Source: Deinandra increscens subsp. villosa (Eukaryota > Streptophyta > Magnoliopsida > Asterales > Asteraceae). From it: a stretch of 64,000 bases of DNA. Positions 22,182 to 33,654 of this stretch are shown here, piece by piece. Location of the stretch: positions 65,400,278 through 65,464,277 of the forward strand of contig JBCNJP010000003.1 of assembly GCA_039602395.1 (NCBI GenBank), given 5' to 3'. The notes beneath the pieces were generated by a model, which worked only from the letters and a program-made list of their open reading frames with translations, did not search any database and was not told the origin of the DNA. A program made the translations under genes and the position numbers. Numbering within the stretch: the stretch's first letter is position 1; the number at the start of each line of letters is the position of its first letter.

Positions 22182-25100
22182 ATGTTATGACTCGTGACGA
22201 GTTGAAGTCGTTTTTAACCCAAACTTTAAGTTAACTCTAAGATTACAAGTACTTATGGACACATTTGGGTGGAAACATAACTTATATATATTTTTTTAAT
22301 AAATATATACTTCTCGGTTAAATAAAGACGAGTCATAAATGGGTAGGCATGTATATGTTTTGTTAAGGAAATAACATACATTACAAGTTAAGTTGTGTCA
22401 AAGGATTATGTAATCAAGTTTCTCGTATAGAGATTACTTAGACATTTAGGTGCCTTAAATATTCTAGGACACGCATAGGTCAGGCGTACATGGACTTTTT
22501 CTACATCCCCGTCACTAGTATTCGATCACTCACGTATCAAGTGAGTCTCACGAACCAGTTGTACATACTTTCCTTGAGGGGAGATTACATGTAAATATTT
22601 ATTATTTCCATTTCTCAGCAAGTTAATTATGAATAGTACTATTAGGTTTGACAACCATGCCTTCCTTCCTTGTGCTTACTTTGACTAGAGGTCAAAACAA
22701 GTGCATTATTAGCCTAAACACCTCCACGTATATGATAGGCATGGGTATGGGCATTTCATATACAGTCTAGCTTAAATTTCAGTTTGCTTATGGAAATATT
22801 ATAGTACTATGTGCACAACAATCAAATCATGGACTGTTTTGTGGCCTATTACAATGAATTACGTCGAGAATTGGAACTTGTTGAGTCACCAACATTATTT
22901 GTTAACCCGTTTAAGAATGTTTGTCTCAATTCATTAATCTACTTGGATGTAAGGTTGCATGTCACATGGAGTCACACATCATTCTAGGACTCATCACTGA
23001 TTATTTTCATGCAAATTTTATTTGCAAAACAATTATTGATTCTTCCACATATTATTTTATATAAAACTCTGAAACATTACGTCGTATTTTCTAACAAATT
23101 TATGACATTTGCTTTCCAAAACCATTTTTTGGTAGTTCAATATAACTTGTACTGATGATCCATGAAGTAACGACCAGCGGGAAACCACCATGGTTGGGAT
23201 GTGACATCTACACATAGCTAAGATGGTTCTTTATGCACACCTGCTAGCATAGCGGCCCGCACTATAGCTCCACCCATTTGCACACAAGTCAAGATAGTTC
23301 CTTATGTATCACTTCTTAGAAGGAAGTGACTATATACTCCTTTACGCAAATCTACTATGGAGTATAAGGTCACTACCTTATACTCCATTACGCACACAAC
23401 TGTGGAGCACTTTTTACACACTTGCTAGGAAAACGGGATGTGCTTTGTCCTACTAGACCTCATCGCATCTTAATGACTTGACACACTCAATCCACTGAAC
23501 ATGACACTCTACTTAAAACATTCCATGCACCGCAGTTCAGAATATTTCAAAGAGAAATCCTATCTATATCAATATCCACACTGATTTCCAATCAATGACA
23601 AAGTAGTTTCCAAGCGTTTAAATATAGTGGGCGGTGTTTAAAGCATTCATATATTCTTACTCATGGGATATCCCCCAATTTTCCATTGGTTCTTATATAT
23701 AAAAAGTACTGCAACGTATCCACCATACCTTTGATATACCGAGCAATCATACAAACAATGTTTATATATAGGATGTACCGTAGCATGTCCACCACATTGA
23801 TGATATAGTAAAACGTACTAATTATTCTAACACGTGAATACAAAATACATTATTAATACTCGTAAGAAGTTCCAACACTAAGCAGACAGTTAATCTATGA
23901 CCACAAGGCACATTTAATGAAACATAACAGTTTGTAACAGAGAATAGCATCACACGAGCAATTCAAAGAATTTTCATAACCATAACATGCAAACCAGCCT
24001 AGAACATTATAAAGAAAAGTTTAAAACAGAGCTTTATAAAATTCACCTTAACCTGAAAACACTTATCCTTGACTATCACAATCAACCCCTTAACCAATCC
24101 AAGTATCACATATCTCCTGTTATATTTAATAACCTAACTTGAATCGCAATCCAAGACAATAACCCCACTGATATAGCCATAAAGAGTCCATCTGATGAAT
24201 CTATGGTTCTAAACTGTAGCATAATTGCTAGATAAAATCCAATGTCAACTACAATACAAATCTCCCATCTAATTGGGACATATAATCCCTTGCAAAGGAG
24301 TGCATAACCCGCACCACATAGGTGTCCAACCGATACCTCATGGCTGACTGCCCCAAACCATGTGCTACCTCAAGCCACACCCTGCAGGTATCCAATACGC
24401 ACCACATGGGTGCCCAACCTAAGCCCCTCCTAGGTATCCAATCTGGGTATTGTGGGTTTCCACCCACAGCCTCCTTCAGGGCACGTTTATGCCCTGCGGG
24501 TGGTCGTCCCATTATCTAAGGATCATCACACGGCATTACTACACGCACTCACCCAAAACCTATGAATCCCTAATCTTTAAGGAATACAAGAAAAGGAAGA
24601 ATACCTTCATGAGTTTCCAGTCTTCATGCCGAATTTGAACTCACCGAGCTACGTCTTTGCAATCAGGTACCGATCTCACACACCAGACGAATGACTTTGC
24701 ATTTCACACTTGAATGCGCGTTAAAACACTAGGGTATTGTGCGAACATGATTCCCACAAAAGCCAAAGCAATTTCTCTCCCTAAAAATGTACAAAGGGAG
24801 AGATCAAGGTGAAAGAACGAAGGTGGTTGATTTCCATATTTATAGTATCCGTCTACAGGCCACACGACCATATCCATATTGGGTGTCTAGAATATGGTCG
24901 TATGCCCTATGCAAGCTCTAGTGCCTCCACGTGTCCCAAAAGTGTTGTTCTTGTGCGCATTCAGGTGTCACACATTACGGTTATAGTGATAAAACATCAT
25001 ATGGTTGTATCAAGTGTGTGTGATAAGACTTAATTCTTGTCTTCACGATTCCCGATTCGTTACAACTTAGACTTCAGCCGCCGTTTTCACCGACATTCAT

Positions 25101-25598
25101 CATATTGCATCCTCTTTCATCTACAAGTAAATTTATGCCTTCATGTGTCCTCAAACTTTAGGCCTAACATGTATATCGATACCGAAACTTTGATTTGCTA
25201 CAATTCATTTGTTTCTTGACGGATTCTCAATCTACTCCTGCACACACTCATTATATCCTATAAAAAGTTACATATGTGTAACCCATCCTTAATTCCTTAA
25301 GGATCTAATGATCCCAATTCAAGTCCAAACCAAATAACCCTTGAGTTAGTGCAATCTCATAAGCATTTGAAACTTGAGGAGGATAGAAATAAATTAAGTT
25401 AAAAAATATTTTCCTAATGGCAAGGTTCGGAATTCAAACATTTAATTACAAAAGTGAGAAAATATAAAGTGCTTTCAACGCCAAAATATGTAACATTTAT
25501 TCATTAGATCAATATTTAAAGTAGAAATTTATATATTTGCATAAAAAGAAATTAAACTGTTTAAATTATATGTGATGTTTGCGATGGTCAGTTTATCT
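22180..25598 (-). other. Old LTR-like DNA, no intact gene
   Basis: No credible coding frame. Segments near 23660-23800 (TATCCCCCAATTT, GATATACCG, TATAGGATGTAC, GTCCACCACAT) recur in LTR A at 31795-31945, so part of this belongs to a related minus-strand LTR. A minus-strand TATA-like ACTATAAATATGG lies near 24833-24846. At 24300-24500 imperfect copies of CACCACATGGGTGCCCAACC occur. Edges are not resolved. Confidence 0.45.
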
Positions 25599-26374
25599 TA
25601 GGGGTGAGCATGGTTCGGTTCAATTCTGTTTTTTGGCTCAAACCGAACCGAAAACCGAATGGTTTGGTTCCTAGAAAAAAAACCCATTCGGTTTAGGTTT
25701 TTTTTGTTTTTTTTTTTCGGTTTCGGTTTTTTTTAATGTGTGGTTGAAATAATTTAGACTTTAAATGGCTAGTCTTAGTAGATAGATAGATAATAGTGAT
25801 AAGCAAATATCGTTATAACCATAAAATTAAAAAAAAAAAACAAAAACACGTATAACCATACAAAATAAAAAAAAATTAAATTCAAAACTTTTTAACACTA
25901 AAGATCTTGACCCCAATCTTCATCGTCTTCAATGGTAAGAAGAGGAAAGAAGAGGAGTTGCAACTCAAAAATGAAATAACAGATTGAGAGGGGACTCGAA
26001 CGTGAGCCATCTTGGTGGTTTGTAAAGGTAAGTATCAACCGAGCTACACAAGAATTGTAAATAACTACAATTAAGTTAATTAAAATACACTTACATATCT
26101 ATATAACTTAAAAGTTTATATAAATTATTCATTCAGTTCGGTTCGGTTTTTTTCGGTTTTTTCTTCATCCAGAACCGAAACCGAACCATAAATTTCGGTT
26201 CAATTTTTTTGGTTCGGTTTTTTTCGGTTTTTTCTTCATCCAGAACCGAAACCGAACCATAAGTTTCGGTTCAATTTTTTTGGTTCGGTTTTTTCAGCTA
26301 TTACTTCGGTTCGGTTTCTTTGGTTCGGTTTTTGCGGTTTTTTCAGTTCCGGTTCGATTTTTTGCTCACGCCTA
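25599..26374. mobile_element. hAT-like non-autonomous DNA transposon (776 bp)
   Basis: Terminal inverted repeats TAGGGGTGAGCA (left) and TAGGCGTGAGCA (right, read inward) match at 11 of 12 positions. An 8-bp target duplication flanks them, GTTTATCT at 25591-25598 and GTTTATCA at 26375-26382 (7 of 8). An 8-bp TSD and this TIR are hallmarks of hAT elements. Subterminal regions are packed with CGGTTCGGTTTT in both orientations. No transposase frame. A tRNA-like stretch lies at 25985-26052. Confidence 0.8.
25985..26052 (-). other. tRNA-like sequence inside the hAT element
   Basis: On the minus strand a box-A-like TAGCTCGGTTGATA is followed about 35 nt later by a box-B-like CGTTCGAGTCC. Their order and spacing are as in a tRNA gene. 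No proper anticodon arm or acceptor stem is visible, so it is a relic or mimic and not a working tRNA. Confidence 0.45.
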
Positions 26375-26504
26375 GTTTATCACAACATCAAGTAGACGTG
26401 TCCAATGAATCAGATTCTCGTTATTTTGGTTATTCAAATCAAATTGATCAGATTTGAAAATTTTAAAAGTAAATTAGAATTCAGATAAATCTCGTGCAAT
26501 TTGA

Positions 26505-26544
26505 TTCGAATAAATTTATTCGAATTCGAATAAATTTATTCGAA
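26505..26544. repeat. Two tandem copies of a perfect 20-bp palindrome
   Basis: TTCGAATAAATTTATTCGAA occurs twice head to tail, and each copy is its own reverse complement. Related TTCGAATAA strings reappear at 28870-28925 on the far side of the LINE remnant. Confidence 0.8.
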
Positions 26545-26639
26545 TTCGGATCTATTTGAATAAACCAATTTAAACTAAAAATAAAAGTTAGAATTTATTA
26601 AGAAAACTATATGTTACTAACATCTAACTTACATATAAT

Positions 26640-28590
26640 ATTTCAATTGGTTTTGAAGATGGGGTGGTTGGTAAAGTGTGTGGAGCGGTCTTTATTCATC
26701 TAGCAACCAAATGTCAAGACCATCAAACTCTCTCGGACTTACGGCCTATTAGCCTTGTGGGGTGCATCCCTAAGTTGATCTCCAAAGTCCTAGCGAACCA
26801 TATTAAGGGTCCTTTGATTACGATTATTTTCAAGCCTCAAATGACGTTCTTAGCCGGGTGAAAGATCTTAGACGGTGCGTTGATTATCAATGAAGTTATG
26901 TCTCGATCAAGAAACATATGTTTCCTCCCCCCCCCCCTTTCAACGTTGGTTTTGAGAAGGCTTATGAAACTTTGGATTGGGATTTTATGGTGCCATCCTC
27001 TCTCAAATGAATTTTCCGTTAAAATGGCAGGGTTAGATTATAGGTTGTTTGGATGCCTCCCAGACTTTGGCTCTCGTGAACGGTTACATGGGAATTCCAA
27101 CGTACGGGGGTTCGCCAAGGCGACCCTCTATCTCTGTTTCTTGTCATTATTGCTATGGAGGCGTTTCACTAGATGTTTGATAAAGCTTTTTCGTGGAATT
27201 CAAATCCCGAACGGTGGGCCTTGTCTGTCTCACATTTTTTTGCGATGATGCCATAGTGTTTGGTGGGTGAATGGTCCCATCCTAATGTTGTCAACTTGAT
27301 CCGGCTCCTTAGAGTCTTTGGTATGGCTTCGGGGCTTAAAATTAATCTTAATAAGTGCTCTATTTATGCTTACATGTGGATGAGATTGAGATTAATGAGA
27401 ATGTCGGTTTACTAAGGTGTTTGAGTGGTGTTCTTCCTTTTAAATACTTGTGTCTCGTTATGGGCGCTAATATGAATAGGATCAAACATTGGGACACCGT
27501 TGTGAATCTTTTTAACAAGCAGCTTTCGAAAGGGAAGACAAGTCGTTTATCAATGGGGGAAGGTTGGTGCTCGTTAAGGCAGTTCTTGATAACCTCCCTA
27601 CATATTTTTCCTCACTATATAAAGCCCGGTAAAGGTTATTGGAATACTTAAAGGGATCCGATATCGTTTTCTTTAGGGGGTGATGGGACAAAAAGAAGTA
27701 TTCATTGGGTGAAAAGAAAGGAGGTGGCGAAACCCGTTAAAGATGGGGGTTTAGGAATGATGCCTCTTGAAACTTCCTATAGATGTTTACTCACGAAATG
27801 GATCTGGAGGTTTTTATTCCTGAAAGATTATGGCATAAGGTAGTTAGCGACATTCACTTTAAGAGATCAAGAAGCGGGTCCGTTCCTTTCAAAAGGGATT
27901 TAGGGGTCTATGGAATAGCATTTCGATAGTTATTGATCTTTTTCAGCATACTTTGGTGGATATCGAGGGCCTGATAAAGATAGTCGGCTCTCGTGTGCAG
28001 TGGAAAGGTGATAGCTCTGGAGTTTTTACGGTTGCTGGTCTAAAAAGGTTGGTGGTGTCTTCTAACCCTCCTCATTTGTCTTTCATTATGCCGTGGAACA
28101 AGCAAGTTCGGGGCAAGATCAACGTATTCCTTTGGCGTGCGTTAAAGGGAAGGATCGCCACTAAAGACGCTCTCTCTTGCCGAAATATCCAGGTGGAAAA
28201 CATGGGTTTACCTATATGCGACAATGGGGTCTAATGTGCCTATCACCAATTGGTTGGGTGTTATGTTACGATGATTCTTTGGTACCAGGTTTTGTTGTGG
28301 TGTCGGACTGCCACCCATTTTATTGCCTTTTACCTAGAAGACCTTGTTAAGATGATGGAGGGTTCTCATTTCATTAGCAAGTCCAAATCGGTGTTCTCTG
28401 CCATCATCTCACTACGTGTTGGGTGTTATGGAAGAGTGGGAATGAGACGATATTTGAAGACAAAATGACCTACATCGCAGTTCTCTTCAACGAGATAAAG
28501 TGCTTAAGTTTTTTATGGGTAAAATATAAAGGCAAATGGTAGGGGTAAAATGGGTGGATTAGGATATTCCATGTAATTTTTTTTCCTTTT
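26640..28590 (+). pseudogene. Decayed plant LINE: RT and zinc-binding domain
   Basis: Plus-strand frames with many stops and frameshifts. 26664-26861 contains LSDLRPISLVGC-PKLISKVLANHIK, an RT block typical of plant L1-type LINEs. Around 27080-27250 are remnants of the G-x-R-Q-G-D-P-L-S block and an F-x-DDA catalytic box, with the DDA out of frame with its neighbours. 27953-28234 resembles the C-terminal region (W-K-x-G-V-F-T-V, P-W-x-K-Q-V-R-G-K-I-N-V-F-L-W). A run of C at 26929-26937 disrupts one frame. Non-functional. Confidence 0.8.
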
Positions 28591-29290
28591 TGTTTTCTCT
28601 TTCATAGCAGCCTGCCATGTTGGGTGTTTTTTAATTAAAATGATATTTAGAAAAAATGAATAAAAGATGAGCGATTAACCGGTGTGTGATGATTAAAACC
28701 TTAATAGTGTAGTTGGAAAAGTCCATTTCGCAAACTTAAGTCATGTATCAAAACTCGTGAATTGATAGCTCTTAGTAATATTATTATATTGTAAAATGCA
28801 TGTTTGGGTTATTTGAATCAGATAGATTCACTAGAACTAATTCTATTTCAATTCGCATTCGACTTATTTATTTTCTTCGAATAAGCAGTCAATTCGAATA
28901 AATGTAAACTAAAATTCGAATAATGTAATTGAATTCCATTTGAATTGAAGAAAATGTTAGTACTAAATAATGAACACCAGCCCCTAGCAGCAGATTTTTA
29001 TAAATATTAAAGCAATATGAGTTTAAAGTATCACAAAATGAATATTAGTCATTAGATAAATTTTAAGAGTAGTTCTTAGAGGTTGTATCTAGGTGTGGTG
29101 AAAATAACACAATGTATACATGAACAAAAATTTTTAAGGTTGTTAGTTGCCAAATGGCCAAAATTCGGCTGAAGACCGAAGAGGGTCCGTTTGTAAAATT
29201 TATTATTGGGCCTTTTGGACTTGTCAATGTCAGATTTTACATAATCAGGCCATTCAAACATAGAACCCTTCGACCTTTTTAGGAACGATA
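28591..29290. other. AT-rich intergenic stretch
   Basis: No gene or clear repeat edge apart from TTCGAATAA motifs at 28835-28940. The short minus-strand frame at 29076-29261 has no recognisable domain. Confidence 0.4.
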
Positions 29291-29309
29291 GAACCCTTCC
29301 ACTTACATC

Positions 29310-29400
29310 TTATAAATAGGCCCCCCACTCTCACTACTTACTCTACCCCTCTCTTTCTCTCTCTCCCTCTCTCTCTTTAAAATCCTCGATCTCTTTAGGA
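29310..29400 (+). promoter_or_regulatory. TATA box and CT-rich leader, candidate plant promoter
   Basis: TATAAATAGGCC at about 29311-29322 is followed by ACTCTCACTAC and a CTCTCTTTCTCTCTCTCCC tract (29345-29384), the classic layout of a plant core promoter with a CT-rich 5' UTR. Downstream to 30540 no convincing coding exon is seen. A short open stretch at 30120-30235 after an AG acceptor-like site could be a small exon, and the sequence then meets LTR A at 30543. It may drive a non-coding or truncated gene. Confidence 0.4.
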
Positions 29401-31206
29401 TTCTCCAATGTGTAACACAGATCATTCAAATTAACAGTTGTTTCCTGGGTAAAAAAACCTTATTTTCATTCATTCATATTATGATTTTGTTTTTGTTTTC
29501 AAACCCCTTAAACTTTGATCTTTCAACCATTGTCAAACGTTAATTAAGTTTAAAAACAAAATCAATAGAAAAGGTCGGGTAAACATCAAATCGGTTACAA
29601 AACCCATTGTTACTTTTGTAAATATTTTAGTTTTTTCTGTGTCGCTACTTTCTTGCTGGACGTTAGTAATGAAAATTTAGTCATTCATAAAGAATTTATT
29701 ATTATATATTATATGTGCATATGATTTTTGAATTTGTTTAGAAATGATTCGTTTTCCTGTTGATATCAAGATTAGCATTTGTTTTAATACCAGAAATCTC
29801 TTTTTTCCCTAAAAAATTATTAACATTTTTTAAACATCAAAACCTAGAATCTTTTTGGGAAAAAATCATCTCAGCTACACTTTGACATCACTTTACCAAC
29901 AAAATTTTTCTTTAGAGATTTAAAAGAATAAAAGCTGCCTAATTGACTGTAAAATTGTAATTTCCTTCCTATAAACAATAGTATATTATCTGCCCATAGT
30001 AACGTAAAGTGGAGACCCTATTTTGACTTTTTAGGTCTGTTGTTAGATTTTTATTTTACTCGTCAAGTATATACCTATTGCTATATCGATCATAATTAAA
30101 TATTTATCTATATATGTAACAGGAATAAGATATGAAGCTTCAAATACTCCGAATGTTGTCATAAGTGATGGTGCTACCTTTAGCGTAGTCATGATGGTTA
30201 TGGGGAAGAAGGCGAAGGCGATTCTTGTTTATTGTTAATGATCCTGGTGCTATCCTTACCTGAGCTTTACCTCGATCTTTTATCTTTCTGTTGCGCTTTT
30301 GTTTCTTTATTACTTTTTTGATTTGTTGCCTTTTTTTTCTTGTAATTTTTCTTTTCTTGACCTTGTAAGACCTTTTCTTTAATCACCACAAAGTGATAAA
30401 AGATTGTTTTGTTGTTTTCTTTGTTCCCACCCAACTTTAGTTCTCCTTCCTTGTCTATCCCTCCTCAGCTATTCCCCTTTTGTCATCCGTGCACACTTGA
30501 ATGTTTATTCCAACTTGGATTCGTTAGTTTGGTGGAAATTAACTGTGACGCCCGCTCCCAGACTTGGCGCTCGGAGGGGTCGTGTGTCGGATTTACTCAT
30601 GAACACATGGTACAACAGAGATATTAAGCAGCGGAAATTTAAAACTTTTATTTATATAAACCAAGTACTACAGTAAGTGAGATATTGTACATAACTACAA
30701 CTAATTATAATAAGAAAATCTATAACTAACCCAGCTTGCCAGAAACTCTTCCTTGATAGCTTTCCCGATTATCCCGTCTTCTAACGATTCGTGCCTTTAA
30801 TTCTAAACGTCTCTGTAGAACCTAGCATACATACTTTTAAAAGTCACGCTGGTGAGTTCTACTGTTTAGTACAAAAACTATTTTAGGCGTTTACCTGATT
30901 TTCACAACACATATATATCATAGATTAAATCCTAACACATAATGACTATATTAACCGTGACCCTAGGCTTAACTTCTAGGTTACTATATTTATCTACGAC
31001 TGTAACCGTGACTCTAGGCTTAACTTCTAGGTCACAATATCTAACCGACTCTTTTATTATGAGAAGACCTGCCACTGCATTCTCTAGGGCACCCCCATCG
31101 AAGAAGCAGCGCCGTCTGTACACGGTACTCTAGGGCACCCCCATTGGAGCAGCAGAGACTTCTTATTCTTACCAGAAACCGTAGGCTTATCATTTGGGTT
31201 ACCGAC

Positions 31207-31556
31207 TGTTGATACCTGATATGGGCGTCGTGTGAAGTATTAAGCAATGTTCAAGTTCAAGCCAAAGTCTGAGTGGCCGAACTAGGTCCGAACCTGGAGT
31301 TTGGACTGGCCAAACCTGAGGTTCGGACGAGGCTCGGCCAGCTGGGTATAAATAGATGTTTGATCTTTGTAATTGTCAGTTCTGAGGGTGTGAGATTTCT
31401 GTTGAGTGTGTGTTTCTGAGTGTGTTTCTCTGAGTCTATTTCTGAGTGTTTACTGATTGTAATTGTTCTTCGTTGATCAATAAAACAATCGTTTAATTAC
31501 GTTTCGATGTCCGATTAGCTAGATCGAGTAGACGATCCGATGCTCACGCATTTTCA
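31207..31556 (+). repeat. Solo LTR related to TR-GAG LTRs
   Basis: 350 bp, TGTTGATACCTG to CGCATTTTCA, flanked by the 5-bp TSD CCGAC (31202-31206 and 31557-31561). The start matches TR-GAG 2 LTRs and the 3' end matches the TR-GAG 1 LTR (AATAAAACAATC, then GATCGAGTAGACGATC). TATAAATA lies near 31348. It probably formed by recombination between the two LTRs of a full element. Confidence 0.9.
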
Positions 31557-31975
31557 CCGACTCTTCCTATGAGAAAACCTAACACTACATTCTCTAGGGC
31601 ACCCCCATTGGAGAAGCAGCGTTGTCCGTACACGGTACTCTAGGGCACCCCTATTGGAGTAACAGCGATGCCTCAACTTTATCCACCAACTTTATACGTA
31701 ACTCTATTAGGTCATTTTCTCGTCTTAATGACCAGATGTTTTAGGTTTGTTATTAATTAAACAGTGATAAGGCGAATTCATATACTGCAACAAATGGACA
31801 TCCCCCAATTTACCTAGGTGTATGTATACAGAATGTACCAGCAGCATATCCTCCACACTTTCGATATACCGGGTAACTTATACTACTATGTATATATATA
31901 TATAGGATGTACTAGCGGCGTATCCACCACATATTAATATAAGCAAATGCATCACATGTTCTCATATAATCATAC

Positions 31976-32339
31976 TGTTGATACATAATATGTGCATCAT
32001 GTGAAGTATCTGAACGAGACAATATGAAGATTCAAGACAAGTTCAAGCTGCCAGCCGAACTAGGTCCGAACCTCACCTGAGGTTCGGACCAGCCGAACTT
32101 GGAGTTCGGAGGGAGATCGGCCCAGACGAATATATATAGGAACTTGTACTTTGAATGTGACGACTAGAAGAGAGAGACCAGTTCTTAACTATCTATTTTG
32201 AGAGTGTTTCTCTAGAGAGCTTAAGAGAGAGTTTGTAATTGAGTCTTTGTTAATTTCAATAAAACAAACTATTATTTACATCTCGTGTTAACTCTACAAT
32301 CAAGCAAACCTATAGTAAGATCCGTCTTACGGTTTTTCA
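31976..32339 (+). repeat. 5' LTR of TR-GAG 2
   Basis: 364 bp, TGTTGATACATA to GGTTTTTCA. It contains a perfect 13-bp inverted repeat (32063-32075 with 32078-32090, GGTCCGAACCTCA arms), a TATA-like TATATATAGG (about 32131-32140) and AATAAA (32258-32263). The 3' LTR is 16 bp shorter because it lacks part of this inverted-repeat region. Confidence 0.9.
32130..32138 (+). promoter_or_regulatory. TATA box of TR-GAG 2 5' LTR
   Basis: ATATATATA ahead of a GA-rich leader, about 120 bp before the AATAAA signal. This is the usual U3-R layout. Confidence 0.55.
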
Positions 32340-32341
32340 AT

Positions 32342-32353
32342 TGGTCTCAGAGC
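32342..32353 (+). other. Primer binding site of TR-GAG 2
   Basis: TGGTCTCAGAGC three bases after the LTR end differs by one base from the initiator tRNA-Met site TGGTATCAGAGC found in the chromovirus at 51425. Confidence 0.75.
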
Positions 32354-32549
32354 AAATCCAGGTTGCTCTATTGCGTTTGCTTTGATCGTAGTCGTTTTCT
32401 TGATAAAACCGAGTGGTTTTAATTCAAAAACGAGTAAATCTTTGAGTTTTTCGAGTGCTTTTCATTTCTAAAAGATTTCTATGTGTTTTACCTGAGTTCC
32501 TGTCAAAATCTCGTCCAAATTCTCTTAAAATCGCAATAATTATGTCGAG

Positions 32550-32815
32550 AGTGTCTGAATTCGTCTGAGGTTCGGAGTAACTGAAAAATAACCGCTCCGA
32601 ACTCCCAGTTTGGAGAGAGTTCGGACGGAGTTCGGCGATTCTATTGGTTCGGTGAGAGATCGGTCCATGTTCGGACAAAGTTCGGCCAGTGTTCGGTCCA
32701 AATTCTGGTTGATCGTCCGTAGGTCAGGTTCGGAGGACATTCGGCGTAGCTAAAGTTTGGACAAAGTTCGGAGGCTGCTCGGAGTAGGTTCGGCGGAGAT
32801 TCGGTGAACAGTGTT
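32550..32815 (+). repeat. TTCGGA motif cluster in the TR-GAG 2 leader
   Basis: More than a dozen GTTCGGA/GTTCGGC-like strings are spaced irregularly between the primer site and gag, e.g. AGTTCGGACGGAGTTCGGCG. The same motif forms the inverted repeat of the LTRs. Confidence 0.7.
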
Positions 32816-32995
32816 TAAAATTTTGAGTGGTTTACGAAAACTGACGTAACTTGAGAAACGTTAAGAGTTACGGAACCCAATACCAGCCAAAACGACCGTC
32901 TCGGAAAGATCTACACTTTAGTAGCCTAAAGGCTAGTCCCTCAGTTTTGGTACCCAAAATCCGCTTGGAAGACCTTCGTTTTCAAGTTTGAAGTT

Positions 32996-33654
32996 TTGAG
33001 ATCGAATTTCACAATTTCCAAAATGTATGAAATTGAACTATTCGTTGAGCGTCATCGTCAGAATGTGCCAAAGTTGATAAATCTTGAAGATTATCATGGT
33101 TGGGCAACAAATTTTAGAGCTTATGTTAATGATTTGGATGAAAAATTGTGGTTACCAATTACAAACGAACATAAGCATCCAACTTATGATGATGGTGATT
33201 TTAAGGAGATGCATAATTTTTCAAGTGAAGAAAGGAAATTGTATGATCAAAATGGAAAAGCTACTGCACTTCTTATGTTAGCTTTGCCTATAACTCTTAA
33301 AAATCCAATCAGGAAGTTTCGAAAAGCAAAACTGATATGGGATTTTGTAAAGACACAGTGTGAGGAACATATGTCTAAACTTTCTCAGAAAACAATTGAT
33401 CAAGATTTGAAGTTTAAAGGAAAAATTGAAGAGTTAGAGAATAAGGTGGGCAAGTTGATTGAAGAAAATAGTTCTTTGACAAAAGAAGTGGAGAAATGGA
33501 AAAGTAAAGTTTGTATGATTTAGCTGCCAAAATTCAAAGGGATGTGTCTGCATCATGTGCAAGTTGTTTGGAGTTTGCTAGTATTAAGAAAGAATGGTTG
33601 AACGAGAAGAATTTGTTGGTTGAAGAATGCAATAAAGCTCAAGCTAAGGAAAAG
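32996..33654 (+). pseudogene. Gag of TR-GAG 2, N-terminal part
   Basis: The frame opens at ATG 32996 (or 33023). The N-terminal domain has LINLEDYHGWATNFRAYV and DLDEKLWLPI, the order seen in Copia-type gag, then a Leu-rich segment ending in a predicted coiled coil (LENKVGKLIEENSSLTKEVEKW). A frame change near 33513 gives a stop at 33523; in another frame the protein continues (YDLAAKIQRDV...) to 33654, where the chromovirus entered between codons of an open frame. Coding resumes at 41438. Confidence 0.8.

Noticed and set aside
24249..24512. 87-codon minus-strand frame as a gene
   Set aside because: It consists of imperfect CACCACATGGGTG repeats in LTR-like DNA, with no domain.
25985..26052. 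Functional tRNA gene
   Set aside because: No acceptor stem or convincing anticodon arm; only the A and B boxes are visible.
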